From an uncultured Bacteroides sp. (GTDB taxonomy: Bacteria > Bacteroidota > Bacteroidia > Bacteroidales > Bacteroidaceae), in NCBI RefSeq assembly GCF_905207245.1, contig NZ_CAJLKP010000048.1, positions 1 to 47,705 of the forward strand: a stretch of 47,705 nt of DNA. The letters run 5' to 3'. Position 1 is the stretch's first letter; each line of letters begins with the position of its first letter. A program made the position numbers and the translations under genes. This document shows positions 42,486 through 47,705 of this stretch, piece after piece. The notes beneath the pieces were generated by a model. The model did not search any database. It was not told where the DNA came from and saw only the letters and a program-made list of their open reading frames with translations.

Positions 42486-44248
42486 ATCACTATACCATCA
42501 GTAAAGGTCAGAAATTGGCTGATATAATGCCCGAAATAGCATCCAATATCAATCTGGCTAAGAAGTTTCCCGGTATCGGAGCGACCTACTTAGAAATCCA
42601 TTCCCCCAGACCGTCCATATTGATAGAACCCAATGTTCCGGTCATTCAAGGGAAGTGTGCGAAATCTGATGAATATTTTAAATTGTTCGGAGTGTACGAG
42701 GGTGTTTCTGTAGATAAGATAACCCGTTACCTGCAAGAACCTCATACATACCATAAGTTGATGACTACCCCCGAAAGTTTTCAGAAGGTAAAGGAAGCGA
42801 TTAATAATGTTGGCATAGACCTCCATTCCCACTTCTTCTGCTTGATGGACGAATCACACCTATTAGTAAAGGATGTGGATTACAGAGAAAATATAGTTCT
42901 GCCGATGAATGACTTCTTCCTTTTTAAACAGAAGGCTCTGGTTTCAGCTACCCCGATAGCACTATCAGACCCACGATTTAAAAAACAAGGTTTCCGAACC
43001 GTCACTGTAGATGCTGATTATGATTATAGGCAGGACATTACAATAATACAGACCAATAACTCCCTGCAAACCGCCCAAGAATATTTAAAGGAACATGACA
43101 CGCCCGTCTGCTTCTTCATCAATCTGGTAGACTACAGCCATTCATTAATAAAGGAATTAAGAATCGAAAATGAATCATCCATATTCTGCGCTCCCAAGAG
43201 TGTTACAAAGCTAAGGAATGAGTTGAAATTCAGCAACGCTTATGACGAATGGAGAGCAGACAGGATGAGGAGATATAATTTCTTCACAAGCAGGTTTTAT
43301 AACGCTTTCGATTTAGAGTTGGGCTATTCTCCCCACGTTGTAATGCTCACTGATATAAAGGCATCATCATACACTATGCTTGACATTCATACAGACAGTG
43401 TACAGATAGCAGGTCGTTTCCGAAACGGTCTTGAATCGCTCACCCACATCTATACAACAGACCATAACCTGCCTACTCCGAGCAGGGAAGAGATTTATAT
43501 AAACCAAATCGCACACGAACACGCATACAATACCATCCGAACCTTATATAACAGTGCATCGACTGAAGCGGAACGGAATGCTTTCGGGGAAGCCATGCGT
43601 TCACTCCCTTTTAATAAGATGCTATACCCCAACGGAGAAAAGAATTACTTTGCCATTGATAACGATACCAACGACAAGTTGATGACTGGCAGCTACCATG
43701 ACAGTAACCGGATAGAAGCTCTATACTACAGCTGCAATCTGTTCCGTCCATCCTGCATGGGATATAGTTATCCGTTCCAAGAATTTAAACATCTTCAACT
43801 TGAAGGCTCTAAAATGACCGTCCGAGAGAAACGTAAGAAGATGGTAGCAATGCTCTCCGAGTTAACAGAGCCATTGTCAGAGTACGATATGGACTTTATA
43901 AATGAATTAAGGAAAGTGGATTCATTACTGATTGAAGCATACGAATTGTTAGGCTTAGACACAATCAAAGGAATGGACTACTCCCAGAAGCGGATGAACG
44001 AAGAGGTCATTCTTAAACAAATGAAAGGTAACACGACTGTCAAATTGATAAAGAACAGCTTCAAGGTCGGCTACAAGTACAAATGCTCCGAGATAGTATC
44101 TGAACTGACCAGAATATTTGAGATACTGAATATCCATCCCCATAAGACCATTCGGGGAGAGACCATACAACATTACTTCGATGCCGACCCATGCAAGATT
44201 GGCAAAAAAAGGGAACGAGGCTATTATCTTAAAGCCGAACTGATTTAG
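42482..44248 (+). CDS. Helicase-like protein with atypical Walker A
   Basis: A 588-aa protein with SF2-like motifs: a P-loop-position FPGIGATYLEI (~30-40) that lacks the usual Lys, a DExH-type box at D123-H126 (CLMDESHLLV), SATP near 155 (KALVSATPI), and a motif-VI-like QIAGRFRNG near 310. The order fits a helicase. The missing Lys may mean a variant nucleotide site or a lost one; the other motifs are intact. It could unwind DNA in replication or excision of the small element. It is coupled to the gene at 42054. Confidence 0.7.
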   Translation: MNHYTISKGQKLADIMPEIASNINLAKKFPGIGATYLEIHSPRPSILIEPNVPVIQGKCAKSDEYFKLFGVYEGVSVDKITRYLQEPHTYHKLMTTPESFQKVKEAINNVGIDLHSHFFCLMDESHLLVKDVDYRENIVLPMNDFFLFKQKALVSATPIALSDPRFKKQGFRTVTVDADYDYRQDITIIQTNNSLQTAQEYLKEHDTPVCFFINLVDYSHSLIKELRIENESSIFCAPKSVTKLRNELKFSNAYDEWRADRMRRYNFFTSRFYNAFDLELGYSPHVVMLTDIKASSYTMLDIHTDSVQIAGRFRNGLESLTHIYTTDHNLPTPSREEIYINQIAHEHAYNTIRTLYNSASTEAERNAFGEAMRSLPFNKMLYPNGEKNYFAIDNDTNDKLMTGSYHDSNRIEALYYSCNLFRPSCMGYSYPFQEFKHLQLEGSKMTVREKRKKMVAMLSELTEPLSEYDMDFINELRKVDSLLIEAYELLGLDTIKGMDYSQKRMNEEVILKQMKGNTTVKLIKNSFKVGYKYKCSEIVSELTRIFEILNIHPHKTIRGETIQHYFDADPCKIGKKRERGYYLKAELI

Positions 44249-44253
44249 TTGCA

Positions 44254-44313
44254 GGCAGGACAAAGTCAAGTAAAGGTTAGCTATCTTATACCCGAATCCA
44301 ACTTTGTCCTGCC
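44254..44313 (+). terminator. Long hairpin after helicase-like gene
   Basis: GGCAGGACAAAGT pairs with ACTTTGTCCTGCC (13 pairs) around a ~33-base loop; no T-run follows. Confidence 0.5.
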
Positions 44314-44644
44314 ATCAATTCATAACAGGAAACCTCGATTTAGATGGTTCAATATAGGATTCCATAACTCCGAGCATTAAATTTTGAGTACAAGTAAGGT
44401 TCTATACTAATTTTAAAGAATGTCACACAAACATTATACCACCCCCTAAAATATCACTATCTTTGTAGTATCAAGATGAGGGAAAAGTAGGACATTCAAA
44501 GGTGTCCCATATTGTACATGAGAAACTTTTAAACTTAATCTATTATTATCAATCTACCACTACGAGTAACTTTTCCACTTCATATACAGATGAAACAACA
44601 TATCTCTTTAGATTCCTTATTAACACAACCTTTATAATCCTAAA
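44314..44644. other. Non-coding stretch with promoter
   Basis: TATCTTTG (44458-44465) is a good -7 element for 44645. No gene is seen. Confidence 0.4.
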
Positions 44645-44866
44645 ATGAATGATTATCAAGAACTAACTTATGAACAGGTTCGCGAGCGTGCTATGGCTCA
44701 ATATGTAGATGATAACAAGATTAGCATTGGAGTGTGGGCTAAACAGAACGGCTACTTCAAGAAGAAGAGACAAAAAGACAACAGGGTTTACACCGCTTAC
44801 ATCAAGATGAATAATGATAATGCTAATAAGAATAAAAGCTATGACGAAATTAATGAAGAAATTTGA
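44645..44866 (+). CDS. Small unknown protein (73 aa)
   Basis: Short, charged, with VWAKQNGYFKKKRQKDNRVY in the middle, suggesting nucleic-acid contact. It overlaps the next gene by 26 bases. No family recognised. Confidence 0.5.
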   Translation: MNDYQELTYEQVRERAMAQYVDDNKISIGVWAKQNGYFKKKRQKDNRVYTAYIKMNNDNANKNKSYDEINEEI

Positions 44867-45449
44867 TGTACAGAAGTACAATAAAGAGATAATAATGTTA
44901 GACCAACAATTAGATAGTCTAAATAACTCACTTAGATATTTAAAGGAATGGGGAAACTTTGAAATAACTGATGAGTTCCTTGAAGAGTTCTCACAGAAAC
45001 CCGAAGTAATTTTAGATAGATACCTAAGCTACAAACATATTTCCAAAGAGATATTTAGCTCTCACAACATCAAATCTAATGATTACGACAATCCTTCTTA
45101 TGAGGAATGTGAAGAAACAATCATAGAGCTTATGAGCATTGCCAGAACTACCAAAGCAAATCTTTATAAGCTGTTGGGGTTTATAAGCAGTGAATTAGGA
45201 CATACATTTACTATGAAAAACGGTGTAGCAACCAAAACTGATACGGCCGAATATTACATAATGAGGAGATGTAGCACATTTACTAAGAATGAAAATGAAG
45301 ACCACGTTCTGACCTGCTTACAAGGAATTTGTAACGAAATGGATAAGCTTAAAGATTATAACATTTCATCATTTTACTTACATAACTTAATTAACAAGGT
45401 AGATAATAGTCATATTATTAGTAACAAGGCATTTGACAACCTTGAATAA
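44841..45449 (+). CDS. Unknown protein (202 aa)
   Basis: ATG at 44841 (MTKLMKKFDVQKYNKEII) is preferred over 44814. Helical, acidic, soluble protein; a coiled-coil-like start (MLDQQLDSLNNSLRYLKEW). It ends just before a terminator at 45461. Role unknown. Confidence 0.65.
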   Translation: MTKLMKKFDVQKYNKEIIMLDQQLDSLNNSLRYLKEWGNFEITDEFLEEFSQKPEVILDRYLSYKHISKEIFSSHNIKSNDYDNPSYEECEETIIELMSIARTTKANLYKLLGFISSELGHTFTMKNGVATKTDTAEYYIMRRCSTFTKNENEDHVLTCLQGICNEMDKLKDYNISSFYLHNLINKVDNSHIISNKAFDNLE

Positions 45450-45460
45450 GAATTATCATA

Positions 45461-45492
45461 GGGAGGGTTACACAAACAGCCCTCCCTTTCAT
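45461..45492 (+). terminator. Intrinsic terminator
   Basis: GGGAGGG pairs with CCCTCCC around a 12-base loop, followed by TTTC. Confidence 0.65.
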
Positions 45493-45794
45493 TTCTTATG
45501 GAACAAGTTAATCAACCTGTTGAAATTTGACCTAAGAAGTCAATATTGTACAAATTCAATTGATTTCAAATTGGTAGCTATATCTTATTACAGAACTTGG
45601 CTTACTAACAAGATAAAAACAGAAGTTCAGAGATTCATATTGTTAAATCTCCGGGGTGTGCTTATTCACTTTTTACTGTGTGTCTAAACACCCCCTCTCT
45701 ACACTCCTACACTACAATCCATATAGACCCATGCAATGTCCTAACGGACACCGCGAAGGTGGACTGTAAACAAGGAGTGGCTAAAACTGATGAT

Positions 45795-45956
45795 ATGTGG
45801 CATTATAACAACCATTCATATGACAAATTGAGCGAACTTAGGAAAATCAACAGATTAAGTTCCTCTAAGATGAGATTCTTATTAAAGACCAACCAAATCA
45901 TTTTAATTAAACATATTGAGCGATTGCCTTATGAGTTACGAGAAACTACCATTTAA
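45795..45956 (+). CDS. Possible small protein before the Rep-like gene
   Basis: Basic, helical reading (HYNNHSYDKLSELRKINRLS, then ending HIERLPYELRETTI) that overlaps the next start. A GTG at 45777 behind AAGGA is an alternative start. Low confidence. The stretch 45493-45794 holds nothing else I can support. Confidence 0.3.
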   Translation: MWHYNNHSYDKLSELRKINRLSSSKMRFLLKTNQIILIKHIERLPYELRETTI

Positions 45957-46740
45957 GACCTATACAGTGATGAGCAATAATCTGATTCAGAAGTTGGGCT
46001 GTGCTGATGTGTACAGGACATACGTGTTACTTCTGACAGCAGACAAATCAACATTGACTACTGACACCACGATAGACCAGCTTGCATCATTCGTTGGTGA
46101 GAAGTCATCCAACTATAAAGGTGGTAAGAGTTCTAAATCTTTCAATGACAAATTAAGAACCACAGGAGAAGTTACCATACAGAATAAGAACAGTGACAGG
46201 AAAGATAGGACTTGGACTGATTATATATTCTGCCCCGTTGTCTTTGGGCATTACAGAAGAATTGACAGAGAGTTTTATGATTCATACAAGGAAGTAGATT
46301 TAAAGCTCAAAGGGTTTATCCTTAAACTGTTCAGTGCGGCAGAGCCACACAGCCATACTGTTACATTATCTGTAAGGAAACTAAAAGAATTAATCCACAT
46401 GGGACATGGAACTATTTTCTCTTATATAGACCAATTAAAGGGACTGGACTTGTTGGATAAGATTGGGGATACTATCATATTAAAGGTAAAAGGTCTGATA
46501 ATAGACCTACCCGAAGATAAATATGTAGAAGAAGCAAAAGCTACTTTTGAGCACACGATAGCTTTTAATGAGAGTAATGGAAACCCATTATCCAGAGAGT
46601 GCATCATCTATAAGAAGTACAAGGAGAATGACTTTAAAGGAGTTAAGAATATACACTCTTTTATGAAATCATTACAGAACGGCTTAATTGGAAGGAAGCA
46701 GGAAAAAAATGATATAGAATACCCAGAACTCATCTTATAA
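45931..46740 (+). CDS. Replication-initiator-like / winged-helix protein
   Basis: ATG at 45931 (MSYEKLPFKTYTVMSNNLIQ) is preferred over a TTG at 45916. About 269 aa. Two segments look like winged helices (TTIDQLASFVGEKSSNYKGG; LKELIHMGHGTIFSYIDQLK), as in small plasmid Rep proteins. A basic stretch (NKNSDRKDRTW) lies between. No Rep family is certain. It is followed by a 430-base non-coding region, a typical place for an origin. Confidence 0.5.
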   Translation: MSYEKLPFKTYTVMSNNLIQKLGCADVYRTYVLLLTADKSTLTTDTTIDQLASFVGEKSSNYKGGKSSKSFNDKLRTTGEVTIQNKNSDRKDRTWTDYIFCPVVFGHYRRIDREFYDSYKEVDLKLKGFILKLFSAAEPHSHTVTLSVRKLKELIHMGHGTIFSYIDQLKGLDLLDKIGDTIILKVKGLIIDLPEDKYVEEAKATFEHTIAFNESNGNPLSRECIIYKKYKENDFKGVKNIHSFMKSLQNGLIGRKQEKNDIEYPELIL

Positions 46741-47169
46741 GCTTATCAAGATAGTCCTAAGCAACAAACAATGTTCCCTATCCCTGCCACAAATTGACTT
46801 TACAAACTCATAAAAGTAAAATACTTTAGGCAGAGAAAAGTTAGATTGTAAGCGAGATACCCCACCTACAATTTACTCCCCCTCATACCCTTAAAAGAAA
46901 AGTCTGAATTTAGAAGGACATGGGGGGGTACACCCCTAATCACTAATATAATTATACTCACCCACCAATATTATAAGCTCTCACTAAATGAATTTGTAAA
47001 GTGTAACACAAACTTAGCCCTATATGAAAAATATCCTAATGATATAACACTTATAGCTATTTAGCAAGTAGTATGAAGTCCCAAATTGTAACCGGAGCAA
47101 TCCGTTTCATTTGGGACTTTAATTATATACCTGCATAATCAATCAATAATCATTTAATTCAATTATATT
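46741..47169. other. Non-coding region, possible origin
   Basis: 429 bases without a gene. It has a G7 tract followed by TACACCCC (near 46923-46938), an AT-rich flank and C-rich patches. An origin or oriT is possible; no iterons are clear. Confidence 0.3.
47076..47122 (+). terminator. Hairpin before radC-like gene
   Basis: AAGTCCCAAAT pairs with ATTTGGGACTT (11 pairs), followed by TAATT. Confidence 0.5.
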
Positions 47170-47622
47170 ATGGAAATGGATTATAAGGTAGGAGAAGTTG
47201 AACTATCCTACAAATCTACAATCAAGCATTCAGAACGAATGAAAGTTACTTGCTCTAAGGATGCTTACAAAGTGTTAAGAACAACCTATCGTGAAGGAAC
47301 AATAGAGCATAAGGAATACTTCAAAATCTTACTGCTTAATAGAGGCAGAGAAGTGTTAGGGTACACCCAGATTTCAGAGGGAGGAATTAGTAGTACTATT
47401 GTAGATGTGAGAGTTATCTTACAAATAGCTATCCTTTGTAACGCATCCTCCATCATTTTGGCACATAACCATCCAAGTGGTAACCTTAAACCCAGCAGAG
47501 AGGATAAGGAATTAACCACCCAAACTGTACAAGCTGCCAAGTTGATGAGCATACAGGTCGCTGACCACATCATTCTATCAGATGAGGAATATTACAGCTT
47601 CTCTGACGAAGGACTATTGTAG
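47170..47622 (+). CDS. RadC-family JAB-domain protein
   Basis: A 150-aa protein with the RadC metal motif H99-x-H101 in LAHNHPSGNLKPSREDKELT, preceded by GGISSTIVDVRVILQIAI, the family core. It is shorter than chromosomal RadC (~220 aa) because the N-terminal HhH region is missing, as in many mobile-element versions. RadC proteins were linked to repair, but the activity is unsettled. It is the last gene here. Confidence 0.88.
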   Translation: MEMDYKVGEVELSYKSTIKHSERMKVTCSKDAYKVLRTTYREGTIEHKEYFKILLLNRGREVLGYTQISEGGISSTIVDVRVILQIAILCNASSIILAHNHPSGNLKPSREDKELTTQTVQAAKLMSIQVADHIILSDEEYYSFSDEGLL

Positions 47623-47645
47623 GATATTCCTATATATAATAAGGT

Positions 47646-47686
47646 GAAGGGCATTCAATTTTTAAGTTGGGTGTCCTTACTTACAT
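47646..47686 (+). terminator. Possible terminator at window end
   Basis: AAGGGCATTCAA pairs with TTGGGTGTCCTT (with wobbles), then ACTTA. Confidence 0.4.
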
Positions 47687-47705
47687 AAGCTGAATGTTCG
47701 TTCAG

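Noticed and set aside
45433..45687. 84-codon plus-strand frame
   Set aside because: It runs through a clear terminator hairpin at 45461-45492 and has no start signal or coding character.

Overview
The window is Bacteroidales DNA (Bacteroides, Phocaeicola or Parabacteroides type). The evidence is the repeated use of the Bacteroidota -7 promoter element TAnnTTTG (for example 3094, 7024, 8485, 11643, 15968), weak Shine-Dalgarno sites, and the gene families present: RteA/RteB, DUF4099/DUF3945 protein, TopB, PRTRC cassette, histone-H1-like protein and SAM-like tyrosine integrase. Most of it reads as an integrative conjugative element (ICE, CTnDOT-like in its regulators) with cargo, followed by a second, smaller integrated element.

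Layout. (1) 1-5.2 kb is AT-rich toxin/immunity cargo: the C-terminal part of an Rhs protein with a probable GHH nuclease tip, its likely immunity gene, a lipoprotein plus periplasmic protein pair, and two decayed copies of a duplicated block. Rhs toxins next to ICE genes fit the type VI secretion loci that ride on Bacteroidales ICEs, but no Tss gene lies inside the window. (2) 5.3-8.4 kb holds an ATPase and PD-(D/E)XK nuclease pair, a truncated ATPase start and an unrecognised 326-aa gene. (3) 8.4-11.7 kb is a regulatory block: TetR regulator, a ketoacyl-ACP-synthase-III-like enzyme with an intact Cys-His-Asn triad, a 39-codon hydrophobic ORF and a second TetR regulator. Several promoters here carry palindromic, TetR-like operators directly at the -7 element; the longest sits on the promoter of rteA. 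(4) 11.7-32.7 kb is the GC-richer ICE backbone: rteA-rteB, the DUF4099/DUF3945 protein, topB, the PRTRC E-C-F-B-ThiF cassette, a NYN/LOTUS protein, three small HTH proteins, a ComF-like phosphoribosyltransferase, an M20/M42-like peptidase, an H1-like protein and a toprim/primase-like protein. Three of its transcription units share 10-bp direct repeats upstream, and two intergenic regions carry the same four-helix RNA-like element with compensatory stem changes.

(5) 33.2-38.2 kb is AT-rich and carries a two-gene RADAR anti-phage system: an RdrA-like P-loop ATPase and an RdrB-like adenosine deaminase. rdrA has a TAA followed by 40 more open codons in the same frame. (6) 38.5 kb to the end is a separate element: a tRNA-3'-end-like sequence, a tyrosine integrase with 9-bp repeats abutting its start, unknown genes, a helicase-like protein without the usual Walker A lysine, a winged-helix-like replication-initiator candidate and a RadC-family protein.

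How the genes may work together (inference): the TetR/KASIII block looks like a small-molecule-responsive switch placed upstream of the RteA/RteB transfer regulators. RteB would activate transfer functions; TopB, the primase-like protein and PRTRC would serve DNA processing and maintenance. The Rhs, ATPase/nuclease and RADAR genes are competition and defence cargo.
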